64,000 nucleotides of DNA from Owenia fusiformis. Taxonomy: Eukaryota > Annelida > Polychaeta > Sabellida > Oweniidae. Below the pieces are notes generated by a model. The model was given only the letters and a program-made list of their open reading frames with translations, was not told the DNA's origin and ran no database searches. The position numbers and the translations under genes were made by a program. The stretch spans positions 39,775,366 through 39,839,365 of the forward strand of contig CAIIXF020000001.1 of assembly GCA_903813345.2 (NCBI GenBank), read 5' to 3'. Positions within the stretch are counted from its first letter, which is position 1. The number at the start of each line of letters is the position of its first letter. This document shows, one piece after another, positions 20,886 through 32,664 of the stretch.

Positions 20886-22149
20886 TGTCATTATATTATT
20901 ATTGTTCATTTAATAAAATATAAGATATCGTATAGGCTATACACCATATACGTTATAAGTTTAGAGATTACCGCGGCCGTTGATCAATTAATTTGTTTAA
21001 TCTGATATATTTCAAATCTTCGTCGAATGCATGCAGATTTTCACTGTCAATGGGATTTCAGAAAAGTTGTATCAAAAACACAGAATTTGTTAACAAATAA
21101 GAAGCTGTTTCGAAACTGTTTAATGTTAATCTGAATTTTCGATCTGTTGATGTGCTTTTAATAAAATTATATTGAATCGATCATGATGCAAACAATAAAG
21201 ATTTTTGTTGATATTGTAACTTTATGAAATGCACTATAGCAACAAATCAAAGTGTTATTTCCTTCTAGTAGACTTTTGTCGCGTACGGCATAGACTGCGA
21301 TCCCATAACCAATAAAAAAATATGGAGAAGAAAAGAGCTTTAAATGATTATTATTTGATGCTAGTAGCTCACTTTTGAAGGAAGTTGCATCATAAATGTT
21401 TGTACAATTCAAAATAACCCTTATCTTTGCCACAATCGCACCCCCTGGCTGAATTCTTTTGGCGATCGTACCCCCCCCCCCATGACTGGAATCTGGCCAC
21501 GCCCCTGTACGGTGTTTCAAATTTTTGAAAAATCTAAATAAAGCCATATTGTAGATTTTATCCAACTTCTATTGATTTACTTCGCTTGTTCCAAGGTGTA
21601 CATGTAGCTAGGGCACTGCAAATGATGATATCTCATTGAATGCAGCCAATGAATGCAGCTTATCTGATCAATCGAGTGAAGAGCATATCCTTTTCAACTG
21701 TTCCATCACACCAACAGGTCGTGCTTTTGCATAGAGCACAATGACATACCTTTCAATTCTGTCACATACCGTCACTATTGAAAAACATCAGCATACATTT
21801 TCAATGTGAATAAAATGTTTTCTTACTAAGGCTATTTCATTTGTGAATTACCAGTAGAAACAAATCATTTAGCTGAAGAAAAAGATAAATTTGATTTAAT
21901 CGCCTAATGATTGAATGTGAATGTGTATAGTATAGTGTCCTATAGTTTGTTATATGATTTGGGAGAGGGGGATGCTAAACATTCTTTCTTTGTGCTTTAG
22001 GTCACCGTTTAGGGATATTTTGGGTCTGTTTTTTATGAGTTGCACTCCCTCGTGTTTCCTTTCTAGCTTTGTTTTGTGATCATTTTGGCGCATATTTACA
22101 CTGAATGTACATGTAAGAAGGGAGACCTCTTTTTGTTCAGTCTTCGTAA
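20886..22149. other. Intergenic sequence, nothing firm
   Basis: No supported gene. A 132-codon minus-strand frame at 21167-21565 spans a C13 tract near 21470 and a GGGGCGTGGCCAGATTCC block typical of dispersed repeats, so it is not called. Confidence 0.5.
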
Positions 22150-22640
22150 CACCCCAGTCACATTTCCTACGGCGACCTTGCGGTCTATCATTTCTGCGGC
22201 CAGTAGTTTTTCTACGCTCGCCGCAGAATTTCTGCGCTCTCATACTTTTGCAGTCACATTTCCCACGGCAGCCGCGCGGTGAACTTTAAATTTATATTGA
22301 TAAATAATAGTTTTTTTCATTTTATTTACATCAGGACAATTTATAAATGTTATTCAAAGTGCTAGGATGTAATATCAAATGAAAAGTGATCGTGAAACAT
22401 TGACAAATAATGATTCAATCTTGTTGAGCCAGTTGATTTCTACGGGGACCTCAGAAATGAACAAATATTATAACTCCGAGTTATAATTTCTACGCCTTCC
22501 CTGCGGCCTGTAAAAATCTGCATACGCCGTACGGAGGCCGCAAGGCGAGCGTAGTTTTTCTACGCTCGCCGCAGAAATTCACCGATTTAATTGTTCTGCG
22601 GTCGACTTGCGGCCGCCGTGCGACAAATGTGACTGGGGTG
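22150..22640. mobile_element. MITE family A, copy 2
   Basis: A 491-bp near-identical copy of 12259-12748 with the same CACCCCAGTCACATTTCCTA start and ACTGGGGTG end, inserted in the same orientation. Confidence 0.93.
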
Positions 22641-22672
22641 TTAGTAAGCAAAATATTAATCCATTCCTTTTA

Positions 22673-22717
22673 CACCCTAGTCACATTTCCTACGGCGACC
22701 TTGCGGTCTATCATTTC
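22673..22717. mobile_element. MITE family A, left-end fragment
   Basis: CACCCTAGTCACATTTCCTA and the next 25 bases reproduce the left end of the element. Similarity then stops at about 22717. It lies 33 bp beyond copy 2. Confidence 0.88.
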
Positions 22718-22749
22718 CAGAAGCACTCCATGCCAAATACACATTGCAC

Positions 22750-22850
22750 CCGTGCCATACGTGCTAAGATGTGTAGCACGTGCTAAGATGTGTAGCACGT
22801 GTTTGAATTTCTATTGAACCCGGGTTTGAGCCCGGGTTTGAGGTTCGAAA
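22750..22850. repeat. Short tandem copies of GTGCTAAGATGTGTAGCAC and GGGTTTGAGCCC
   Basis: A 19-22-bp near-palindromic unit GTGCTAAGATGTGTAGCAC occurs twice, followed by an AACCCGGGTTTGAGCCCGGG hairpin. Related ACGTGTTTCTAGCACGTG and ACCCGGG words occur near 33825. Confidence 0.7.
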
Positions 22851-23334
22851 TCCAAACAATAGACGCTCCTAACCCGTGCTGTAAATCCAACCAATCAGAG
22901 CGCTCCTAGGCCGTGCTATTTTTGGGAGCAATCATTATGGCATACTGACTGGCAGAAATTCAATATTGTTGTACCCTCACGTGGTAAACTCAGTGGAGGT
23001 TTTGTACTCAGTTTGTAGTCAAGATAGCAGATTTGAAGGTAAGAAGTTGCTCAAAGTAAACTAGACTAAACGAGGATCAAACATGATAATGTTTTGACAG
23101 ATAAATTCCACATAAACTCGTGAATTTCCCGTAATAGTGAGCAGATCTCTCTATTATCGCCCATTTCAGTGTTTTATTGCGTAAAATCAAAAGATCATTT
23201 TGCAGTAATAATTGAAAAATATATTCCTATTGTACATAAATGACATTTGTTTAACCCGCAAAAAGATAACATCGCTTACAAATTCTTAAATTAAAAGAGG
23301 ACACAGGCTTACTGCACAAAAAACTAAGAAGACT

Positions 23335-23729
23335 AGAGTCCATTTCACTGCTTCATTTCGTCAGTAGAACGGCAAAAATAAGAAATTGAGAGACCATTGT
23401 GCAATAATATATGGAAAAGTATATTCATAATGTACATGAATGACATTTGTATATCTTGGATTGCTTCTAGTTTGGCTTATAAAGTGTGTGGCCTCTTATA
23501 TTGGGATGCCATTCTCTGCCATGTTATTTTCAATAAGATTAACATGGCTGAAATTCTTCATATTACAAGACGGCACAGGCTTATTGCACATAAAACTAAA
23601 AAATCTGAAATATACAAATGTCATTCATGTACATTATGAATATACTTTTCCATATATTATTGCACAATGGTCTCCCAATTCCTTATTTTTGCCATTCTAC
23701 TGACGCAATGAAACAGTGAAATGGACTCT
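23335..23729. repeat. Long inverted repeat with 119-bp arms
   Basis: Arms 23335-23453 and 23611-23729 are reverse complements over 119 bp with few mismatches. The outer ends are AGAGTCCATTTCACTG and its complement; the inner ends are GACATTTGTATA. Parts recur as direct copies: the ACACAGGCTTACTGCACAAA flank near 23300 is repeated at 23570. A third, same-orientation unit runs 24100-24270. Partial relatives lie near 42575-42640 and 43100-43185. Class unknown. Confidence 0.88.
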
Positions 23730-23859
23730 AAATGAATCTAAAAGTTCACGTTTCAATGTACGTGAGTACCATGTTCATGTATAGAAGTCTAGATTCACAT
23801 ATTTAAGGTAGTTAATCATTCTATGAAATTTACAATGCTTCTAAATGCTATTTAATATA

Positions 23860-24040
23860 ACCATTGTCACGGTCATATCGTGCTTTAACATTACCACGGT
23901 CGTGACAAGCCTTGCAATATAGTATAGCATTGTCACGATTATACCAGGCTTTCGCGATAACACTACCACGGCCATGGCAAGATCCTTGCGAAACTTAAAA
24001 ACACTTAATAACCTGGTGACGGTTGTGCCAGGCATAAGTC
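23860..24040. repeat. Degenerate repeats around TTGTCACGGTCAT
   Basis: Imperfect repeats with TCACGGTC, CACGGTCGTGACAAG, CACGATTATACCAGG and GTGACGGTTGTGCCAGG words over about 180 bp. Not coding. Confidence 0.55.
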
Positions 24041-24099
24041 TTGCAATAGATAGCATGTATGCTTCTCTGCCATAGTATTTTCAAAAAGATACTTTGTAA

Positions 24100-24270
24100 C
24101 ATGACTGAAATTCATTATAAGAGGGCACAGGCTTATTGCACAAAACAGAACTAAATAATCTAAAATATACAAATGTCATTCATGTACAATATGAATATAC
24201 TTTTCCAAATATTATTGCACAATGGTCTCCTGATTTCATATTTTTGGGGTTCTACTGACGAAATAAAACT
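24100..24270 (+). repeat. Third copy of the 23.3-23.7 kb repeat unit
   Basis: GGGCACAGGCTTATTGCACA through TACAAATGTCATTCATGTAC and ATTATTGCACAATGGTCTCC matches 23560-23729 with moderate divergence. Confidence 0.85.
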
Positions 24271-24334
24271 GAAATGGGCTGTAGTTAACTTACATCTTAA
24301 CTTATGTTTAAGCTTATCTCCAAAATGTGGAGTT

Positions 24335-24500
24335 GATCAGCCAGCCACTCAGCAAGCCCGCCATCCAGCCACCCAGCCACCCAGCAAGCCAGCCAGCAAG
24401 CCCGCCATCCAGCCACCCAGCAAGCCACTTACTCAGTCACTTAGTAAGTCACTCACTTCCTTAAAGTCATTCTCTCACTCTCATTCAGAAGTTCACTTAC
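24335..24500. repeat. CCAGCCACCCAGCAAG low-complexity tract
   Basis: Tetranucleotide-derived repeats CAGC/CACC/AAGC, then TCACT-rich sequence. The plus-strand Pro-Ala-Ser-Lys frame is compositional. Confidence 0.85.
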
Positions 24501-25042
24501 TCATTCACTCTCTCAATCAGTCTCTCTATGTGAGGGTTCATATGTTTGAATATTGACTAAAATAATCTTATTTCATTTGGAATTATTCACAATTGCTGTT
24601 TTCTACTTTTTGAGTTTAAAAGGGGAATGTAGTATATATCATTTAGTGTTTTAGAGATCTCTTAATTTCAACAAATGAATTTATTAATAGAGAAACATGT
24701 GAATCCATTGAGGATTGCATCAAAATACCAAACATACATACTCAAAAATAGCAAGAGCTGCTCAAATGTTTTAGATCTAAATCATGAACCCCATTTTGTA
24801 CTTTCAGAAGATGAATTTATGTCTGAGATAAGAAGTTAAAGAAGAGGAAATGTACTATTATGTGAGTATTAAAAATATATCCATTCTGAATTTTCCTACA
24901 TTTCCAAGAGCTAAATCCCCATTTACACAATGTTGAAAAACCTTTAAAGATTAAAAATTCATTTACTCTTATAAGTGTCACAATTTTAATAATAAATTAC
25001 AATCCATATGTCAATAGGTTCATATGATTAGATTCAACTGGC
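24501..25042. other. Intergenic sequence, nothing recognised
   Basis: AT-rich DNA without a supportable exon or transposon end. Confidence 0.45.
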
Positions 25043-25240
25043 AGTGATCTCCCCAGCATAAAGCAAGATGGGCGCAGCAACCACCTGAGATTTTGAAAAT
25101 ATGCTTGCACCCACCTGAAAATCAGTCTGCACCCACCTAAAAATGAAAAAAATCATTGGCATATTTCCACAAATTTTTGTCTAATTTGTAAAAATGAGAG
25201 TTTTTGCACCCACCTGAGAAAAAATGCTGAGGAGATCACT
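25043..25240. mobile_element. Short MITE-like element R2 with AGTGATCTCCCCAGCAT ends
   Basis: AGTGATCTCCCCAGCAT at the left and ATGCTGAGGAGATCACT at the right form imperfect inverted ends around a body with repeated GCACCCACCTGA motifs. Related copies: 27688-27900, 55169-55299 (with both ends) and, less clearly, 60390-60620. A solitary AGTGATCTCCCCAGCATT lies near 25499. Confidence 0.75.
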
Positions 25241-26511
25241 TAATGGTGTTTTAAGTTGATCCAAATGGAAATCAAGAAATTAAGTGACTCTTGTAATACA
25301 TTTACATGTATTCTGGACCTACCAACACCCATGCTGCCATCTATATTTCAATTTATATTGAAAACACAGCTACAAGCCCTTATGAGCCCCCCCCCCTTAC
25401 TCCACATACATACCTCCCCACAATGTTTTGTTAAAGCACAGGGTACTTTTTACTGAGATTAATTATTCATTGGAGATGCAAATATACTCTAAGGCATTCA
25501 GTGATCTCCCCAGCATTATTTTTCAAGCGGGGGGGGGGGAGGGTTATCAAGTGTTACTGAGTTTATTTATCAACTCACAAATTTGTGTAAAGGATGAGTC
25601 TAGATATATGCCCTTTTGGTCCCTCAGTTGAATGTATGTGATAAGTATATTTACTATTTCATGAGTATTAATGCAAAATAAACCCCCTGCTGAGAGTCAA
25701 AATAAGTAACAGAAAACAATCAATAATTATCATAGAAAAAACACCAATGGCAACCTGTATGGCATATAAAATAGAAATAACTTAAAGACCATGAAGAATT
25801 AAAAAGAAAATCTTTTTTTTTAAATATATGTAAGGATTTAATTCTTTTTCAAATTTTTTGAATTTTCCGCCATTTTAATTTGAAGGGGGAAAAACAAGAT
25901 AGCTGCCATTTGATGTAAGAAATATCAGAACAAAAGCAGCTTCACTTTCACAATGAGCAATGGCATTTTCACAATGAGCACAGTTTTCTGGTTTAGGTTT
26001 ATGTTTAGACATATAACTCCCCTATCCATTCAATCCTCCTCTGTTCAATTTTGATTGTATTTTATATGAGTTTTACTTTAATAAACAAGCAATGACATTA
26101 TTTTTGTGAGAATATAAGTTTTGTCAAAATAATCCCAAAATTGAGCTTTGTACAATTTAGAAGCATCAATAATGCCAACAAGTAATTTGAACATTCATGT
26201 CATTAAATTCTGTTCAATTTCCCTCTGATTTGTTGCCATGATGACATGTTATGACATCATCCTGAAACACTTAACCAGTCTTTACCAAAGCTTTTAAACA
26301 CTTGTTGTTCAATCAGGATCAATTATTTTTCATTAGAGGTCCAAACAAGATGTATAATGTATTATTTCCAGACTGCATCAAGAGAGATGATAGTGTATGG
26401 ATCAGAGCTTGACTCTATAAGTGAGAATGGGTAGAGCTACTATCAGCAAGCACATCTAACACCAGAGGAGCCAACCTTGCCTCAAAGATAATTGCCAGGT
26501 ATTTTACAAAG
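25241..26511. other. Intergenic sequence with G/C homopolymers
   Basis: Contains C-run (about 25387) and G-run (about 25530) tracts and AT-rich DNA. No supported exon. Pieces here could be 5' parts of the decayed coiled-coil gene, but I cannot show it. Confidence 0.4.
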
Positions 26512-26985
26512 ATCTGTTATCACTGGTGATCCACTCGGAACGTCAAAGGTACAATTTTTCTTTTTTCCTTATTTCTATATTGTAGGCAGAATTCCCACAA
26601 CATTTTATCACAATGTATATCACAATCATGTGTTTAAGAAAGAAGACAACAGAATCGGCGATTTAATTCCTCACTTAAATTACAGAAACAATATTTCAAA
26701 AAACAGTTAAGATCTGCACTTTTAACCCATATCGTTTCTGTAACTTAAGTGAGGAATTAAATCGACGATTCTATTGTCTTCTGATCTATTTTTTCGCAAA
26801 CATGTACCTTTTATAAAACATATGATACTGATACACGTTTGTGTGAAAAAATGTCGTGGTGATTCTCCCTACAAGGTGTGAAATAAGGAAAAAAGAAAAA
26901 TCATACCTTCGACGTTCCAACATTTTGTTACCCAAATGAACTGTTTCTGTAACCAGCGTAATCGAGCGGATCACCCGTGTGTTAT
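26512..26985. repeat. Long imperfect palindrome (about 474 bp)
   Basis: The inner arms are nearly perfect: ATCGGCGATTTAATTCCTCA (from about 26653) pairs with TGAGGAATTAAATCGACGAT (to about 26772), and TTACAGAAACAATAT pairs with ATATCGTTTCTGTAA. The outer arms are looser but continue: GGAACGTCAAAGGTACAATT pairs with the complement near 26905, and GGTGATCC pairs with GGATCACC near 26970. Foldback element of unknown class. Confidence 0.82.
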
Positions 26986-27687
26986 GCATATGACAAAAAA
27001 AGTGAATTAGTAATATTTTGGATATAAAGAGTGTAAAATTGCAATAGTGTACAGGTGGGCAGGCCCAACATTATTCTTGTTTTATTTTCTCACTTTTTTT
27101 GATGAATATGGAGTGCATTTAAAGACAACTAGCATCAAACCTTCACAAAACTACATGCAACTGGGTCTTAGTCATCATAAAAACATGTCATTCCTCAAAC
27201 ACAATGAGTAACACTTAATTGTTCCATCTGTAGGTACCATTCACTACCAGTTAGTAGCTGTAAGAAACAGTGTAGGAAACAGGAAAAGGCTGTGAGTGAA
27301 CATGAGGGCTATGGAAGACTAAACAAGGCTTTGCAACAGAGGCTAGATGACCTAGAGGCCAAACTTAATAGCAATACATTCACACAGGGGGACTGATCAG
27401 CTGTGCATGCTAAATTACAGAATGTCCAGGTATGTCCAATGAAAGTCTGAATCTTTATCTCAATGAATGATTTTAATATTTAATTTCCAAACATTTTGTT
27501 ATGTATTCATTTCAGAACTTACTGTCCTACAACGAAGAAGAAAATCATAAGCTTAGAGCTAAATCACCCAAAGTGACATTAAATCACAAAGTCTTGGGTA
27601 TTTTCAATTAAATTTTTATTTTATACACATCTCACTGACATTATCCACAAATTTGTTCAAGTCACTGCCATATGCAATGCATACAGT

Positions 27688-27900
27688 TATCTGCTCAGCA
27701 TTAAAGCAAGAAGGCACAGCACCCACCTGAGAATTCTAAAACCGGCTTAATTTCATCTTCCTAAAAATTCATTTGCATCCACTTAAAAATGAGAAAAATA
27801 ATGAAAAATTGGGCATAGTTTTACCAGTTTTGGTCTGAATTGTGAAAATGAGAATTTTGCACCAACTTGATAAAAAATGCCTTATCTGGTGCCTGATAAT
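27688..27900 (+). repeat. R2 repeat, diverged copy
   Basis: CTGCTCAGCATTAAAGCAAG, then GCACCCACCTGAGAA and AAAATGAGAAAAAT blocks, parallels 25043-25240. Both ends are weak. It lies between exon-like segments of the coiled-coil relic. Confidence 0.65.
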
Positions 27901-28539
27901 TGAAATCCTGAAAATACGGCAAATTGCCATGTTTCTAGTTTTATAGTCACTTCAATTGATTCAATGTAGCAATTTGTGACATTGATTTATAGGAATCAGA
28001 TATATGATAATTATGTAAGTTTGGTCGATCTTTCCATTGATATATCATACTTGATACCATCTATTTTGATTTTGGCTGTAGAGGGGGGGGGGGCAGGGCT
28101 TATTTGATAGTTAAGAATAGCATTTTAGAGTCATATTACCATTTGAATTATGGAAGCTACTTTAGCTTTATCAATATGCAAATCTAAAATTTTATGAATC
28201 ATGTTTTCACAGAACACAAGTAATTTTTTGAATGGAACCCCTGAAGGACTTACAATTTCGCATATATCTTTAGACTTTGAAGCTGACACTAATGAGTGAG
28301 AAAAGTTTGGTAGACAGAAGGAGGGAGACATTCTCAGAGTTGCAGACACAGAGTGGTGACCCTCATTTTACCCTAGAGAAGAATCTTGTTGTTGAGAGAT
28401 ACCACATGCTTCTCGACAAAGTGGAGGTATGATTTAGAGATACTTTATATGATGCACTGTTACATTGGGTAATTTTAATACTACTGGTACAAAAATAAAC
28501 TTCCAACATTGAGGATGAGTTGGCTATAGGATCAATTAC

Positions 28540-28960
28540 TCAGATGTGAGTATGTAGTTACCAGTTTCGCCACCAGGCGGCTGAGTCGGTGGAAATAACA
28601 TGGCAGGGTATTACAAATTTCCCTTAAACTTGAATATTCATCAGTTTTAGTGGTTCACTTTTCATATTACCCTTATGTATCTGATAGTTATTCAAATTAA
28701 AATATGTCCAGTAAAGGAAAATGTTATCTGCCCAACACAAGAAAAGATATTTCACTTTTTGTGATTTTACAACATGGGGTCTATGGGGAATCTCCCCGAC
28801 CTAGAAGTCACATTTTCAAAGAAAATTAAATTTTCAAAGTTGATAAACTCTTATCAAAGCCACATTTCTAGATGTAATTTTACATGTAGATTCGAAATAT
28901 GACATCAGTTTGACTGAAGTTTGAATTTTTAATGACGTAAATCAAGATTATTTCTTCTCA
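28540..28960 (-). repeat. Dispersed repeat R1, copy 2
   Basis: Reverse orientation relative to 45012-45425. Shared landmarks: GCCACCAGGCGGCTGAGTCG, ACATGGGGTCTATGGGGAAT and AATGACGTAAATCAAGATTA. About 420 bp. Confidence 0.85.
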
Positions 28961-30224
28961 CACCTAGTCTATTGTCTAATGGATGAGTTGTCTTGGGGAT
29001 CAATTGACTTTTGGATGAGTTGGTTCTTAGCAACCAGTTGTCTTGGAAATCAGTTGTCATGGGGACTAATTGACCCTGCAATCTACATGTATCGTGTACA
29101 AAAGTATATGTAAATCAGGGTGTTTGTTCTTGCAAATGGATATCCATTTGATCTCATTTCTTTGATCTGATCTCTCTTTTAGGATTTATTAAGGGAATGT
29201 GACAATGTATTGTCAAACCACATAAACAAGGAGGCACTGGAAAAATGCAACAGAATGAATAGATGGAGAAACCATTGAATAACCTGGAGGGGGATAGGCA
29301 CACCACACAAGCTCAATTACTCAAGGTAAATTTTGGGATATTTTACAGAATGAAGCCGAACTTATACACAGGGTGTTCCATCAAAATTGTATTCCCACAT
29401 ACTTGAACCCTCAACCCTTATAAACAGATGTCTCAAAAGAAATTGTAGAGATTATCCAAAGGTACATTTCTCTCTCATTTGTATGGATACTTCAAGAGAT
29501 GAAAGCACAATGCAAACTCAACTAGCACGAGTGAAGGTCTTCTTATTTACTATTAAAAACCCTCTCGTAGTAATACAGTGCAAATGTATTTCTCTAACAT
29601 ATTTTACATTCAAAATATTACAAGTTACGGAGAATGAAAAATGCAACTCATCTAAAATTATCAGGCGTAATTGCTCAGATTATTAAAGCTAAAAGCATTA
29701 CTTCAAGCAAACAAAGTGACTGTATGTAAATGAAAGTATAATTTCTCCAAAAAGGATATTCCTGTACAAATAGAGGATGGCCAGAGCCTGCTTCATCCCA
29801 TGCAGACACGGGAGAGAAAACTCTGACAAATTTCTTGGTATTGGGTCCAGACACCATCCGGCAAAACCTTCACTACGATTATGAAACTTTGACAAAACGA
29901 CTCGCAGATACCAAGGGCACATTAGAGAGCTGTCTCCTGGAGTTGCCACAGTATGGTAACCGCACAGATCAGGTGAGAATGAGTATCTTTATTCCAAAAA
30001 GTTGGGAAATGATGCTTATTAAGTGAGCATTTGAACACTGATTTTGAGGAAAAACAATTAAACACTGAAGATATGTCTCAGAGTCCAACAATTTATGCAA
30101 TTTTTAAACTAACTCTTTATATGACTTGAAATAAGAAACAATTGAGGCACAGGGTGAGCCAAAAATGTTAATCGAAACAAATGTTAAAAACTAAGTCATT
30201 CAGCATTGTTTAAGATCATATTTA

Positions 30225-30505
30225 TCACCATTAAACCTTTTCAATTTTCTTCATCTTAGAAGTATGGCTATATTATACTAAAGCTGAAGGCATTTTAGAG
30301 TAGATCACAATTATGGCATTGTTTTTCTGATTCTTGCCTCAGAAAATTAAAAATGGCTGGAATAGGCCATAACTTAGAGATATGATACTACAATGATCTA
30401 TTTATTGAAGGGAAGAGTGCGATGGTAAATATTACATTGTGACTGTACAGTTCATGATTTATATATGTTCGTCGGGATTCCCTACGCCTTGGAGTTGCCA
30501 ATTTC
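30225..30505 (-). repeat. Dispersed repeat R3, copy 1
   Basis: Reverse complement of the segment starting at 63415. Shared blocks are TTCGTCGGGATT.CCTACGCCTTGGAGTTGCC at its right and the AATGGCTG, CTCAGAAAATT and TAGAGTAGATCACAATTATG series to its left. It ends about 25 bp before the minisatellite. Confidence 0.75.
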
Positions 30506-30528
30506 TAGTTGTAAATTGTGAATTGTAG

Positions 30529-31255
30529 GTTCTACAACATGAGTCAGAACATCCCCAGGTTCTACAACATGAGTCAGAACATCCCCAGGTTCTACAACAA
30601 CATGATTCAGAACATCATCAGGTTCTACAACAACCTGAGTCAGAACATCATCAGGTTCTACAACATGAGTCAGAGCAATGCATCCCCAGGTTCTACAACA
30701 ACATGCGTCAGAATATTCCCAGATTCTACAACAACAGGAGTCAGAACACCATCAGGTTCTACAACAACATGAGTCAGAACATCATCAGGTTCTACAACAA
30801 CATGAGTCAGAACATCATCAGGTTTTACAACAACATGAGTCAGAACATCATCAGTGTCTACAACAACAGGAGTCAAAACATCATCAGGTTCTACAACAAC
30901 ATGAGTCAGAACATCATCAGGTTCTACAACAACATGAGTCAGAATATCCATCACCAGGTTCTACAACAACATGAGTCAGAACATCCCCAGGTTACAACAT
31001 GAGTCAGAACATCCCCAGGTTCTACAACATGAGTCAGAGCAATGCATCCCCAGGTTCTACAACAACATGCGTCAGAACATCATCAGGTTCTACAACAACC
31101 TGAGTCAGAACATCATCAGGTTCTACAACATGAGTCAGAGCAATGCATCCCCAGGTTCTACAACAACATGCGTCAGAATATTCCCAGATTCTACAACAAC
31201 AGGAGTCAGAACACCATCAGGTTCTACAACAACATGAGTCAGAACATCAGCAAGA
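30529..31255 (+). repeat. 33-bp minisatellite encoding an 11-residue coiled-coil repeat
   Basis: About 22 units of 30 or 33 bp, CAGGTTCTACAACAACATGA followed by GTCAGAACATCAT. They read QVLQQHESEHH in one plus frame. Three units carry a 5-base expansion (GAGCAATGCAT) and others a +4 or -2 change, so the frame alternates with RFYNNMSQNII. A segment beginning near 30665 is repeated about 465 bp later, showing block duplication of the array. An AG precedes the first unit (30527-30528). Confidence 0.93.
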
Positions 31256-31523
31256 GGCTCTCGGGGGTTGTCAGTTCATGATAACAGAAGAACTATCGCT
31301 TGATGTTGGAGGTATAATAACAAAACTGTATGACAGGGATGATTTTGAAGCTTTGTGTTTACAGATGAAGAAGCTCTCTACATGTTTGTTATGTGTTACA
31401 AAAAGTACACCTTTTCAAAATCATCTTAATGTTCATTGGGACAATGGCCTGGTAGTATACAGGAAAATACTTTTGTCTTGCTGCTTTGGTTGTGCGCAAG
31501 CTATCGAAATATTGATGAAATAG

Positions 31524-32521
31524 TGGTTAGTAGAATTTATTAAGTAAATTGATCAGAAGTATTTGAATTTATAGTACTTACGAAAACATATATTTGGTGA
31601 AAAATATCACTCTTGATAGCTAATACATTTTTATAGTCTCTGTCAGAGTGTTATTAAGATGGAAATCGGTGTTTGTTACAAGGTTACACTGAATGTGTGC
31701 AAACAATCTTTTGTAGAAATGCCTTGTTAACTTCATGTAAAGATATTCATTTGCAATAACTTTGTAAAGTACATATAGTCATTTAATAAGGGAAATCTTA
31801 AATGGATGAATTTTGGTGCCCCAATAAAAATGGTGGAGAGTATAAGATTTCTACTTGGCGAATAAATATGAATACTGTTATTTCAATACAGGATTTATCA
31901 TACATAAAAATTGGAGATTGGTTAGCTCATTACATTTGGAAGATCTTTAAGATATTCAATTAATGGTTCTTGCACAGTGAGCCTCTGAGAATAACAAGGC
32001 GTCTGTTGTTGGTAAACATTGGATTTCTTCTAAAAATTCAAAAATTGAAGAAGCATTAAGCGGTTCTGATGTTTTGTATTTTTTAGTTTTTGAGGGCTTT
32101 CATTGACATTTAATCATGGGGTTGTGGAAATTGTTTTTTCTTGTCAAATTTAACCAGTAATTGCAGTATTCATTATGTAGGCATTTTAGTTTATGTGGAC
32201 ATACCTGAATCGGTGCATTTTCTGTGGTGTTATTGCTAACTCAAGGGTATGATATTGAGAAAAATATCGACGATGATGCTTTTAGCTGTGATCACTTAGG
32301 TTTTCATACTCTACAGCTACTATTTTTATCTGCATTAAACATGTTGAAAATCATCACTCACTATAATATATCAATCAGTTCTGTTAATCAAAATCAATGT
32401 GTTAATATTGAGACAAAATTCAATAAGAAAGTCACATTTGCACTCATTGGAATTGTGCGCTCATTAGATATAATATGGTTTACAGGTATATGTATTACAT
32501 TTTTTATTATATCTCATATAC
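31524..32521. other. 3' flank of the coiled-coil relic, nothing recognised
   Basis: AT-rich. A 101-codon plus frame at 32224-32529 has no recognisable domain and ends at a MITE edge, so it is not called. Confidence 0.45.
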
Positions 32522-32664
32522 TACAGTAAAACCTGTTTTAGTGCACACCACTTTAGATAGATTTCACATCGACTCCTGTATATAATCCCCTCTAGTTAGA
32601 AAATACCTATCGTGAACACTTTTTGTGGCTCAATAGGTGTTCACTATTTACAGGTTTTACAGTA
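32522..32664. mobile_element. MITE family B, copy 1 (TACAGTAAAACCTG ends)
   Basis: TACAGTAAAACCTGTTTTAG at the left and ACAGGTTTTACAGTA at the right enclose 143 bp with inner GTGCACACC/GGTGTTCAC pairing. The outer TA fits a TA target. A second copy lies at 45682-45832. Confidence 0.88.

Larger units (their letters stand above)
27251..31523 (+). pseudogene. Decayed coiled-coil protein gene, six exon-like segments
   Basis: Segments with splice-like edges and compatible phase: 27251-27429, 27516-27597, 28338-28426, 29183-29325, about 29754-29972 and 30529-31523. They encode Glu/Lys/Leu/Gln-rich helices such as LNKALQQRLDDLEAKLN, LLSYNEEENHKLRAK, VERYHMLLDKVE and YETLTKRLADTKGTLE. Lesions: an in-frame TGA at 27394-27396, a one-base length defect in 29183-29325 near 29262 (frame changes between CNRMN and MEKPLNNLE), another frame change near 29825, and length changes not divisible by three in the repeat. 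I do not recognise the protein. Either it is a pseudogene, or some segments are not exons. No upstream exons were found. Confidence 0.45.

Noticed and set aside
21167-21565. 132-codon minus frame
   Set aside because: Crosses a C13 tract and a dispersed repeat block; no recognisable domain.
30529-31255. CRISPR-like array
   Set aside because: Contiguous 30/33-bp units with substitutions and no unique spacers; it codes for a coiled-coil repeat.
32224-32529. 101-codon plus frame downstream of the coiled-coil relic
   Set aside because: AT-rich, no domain, ends at a MITE border.
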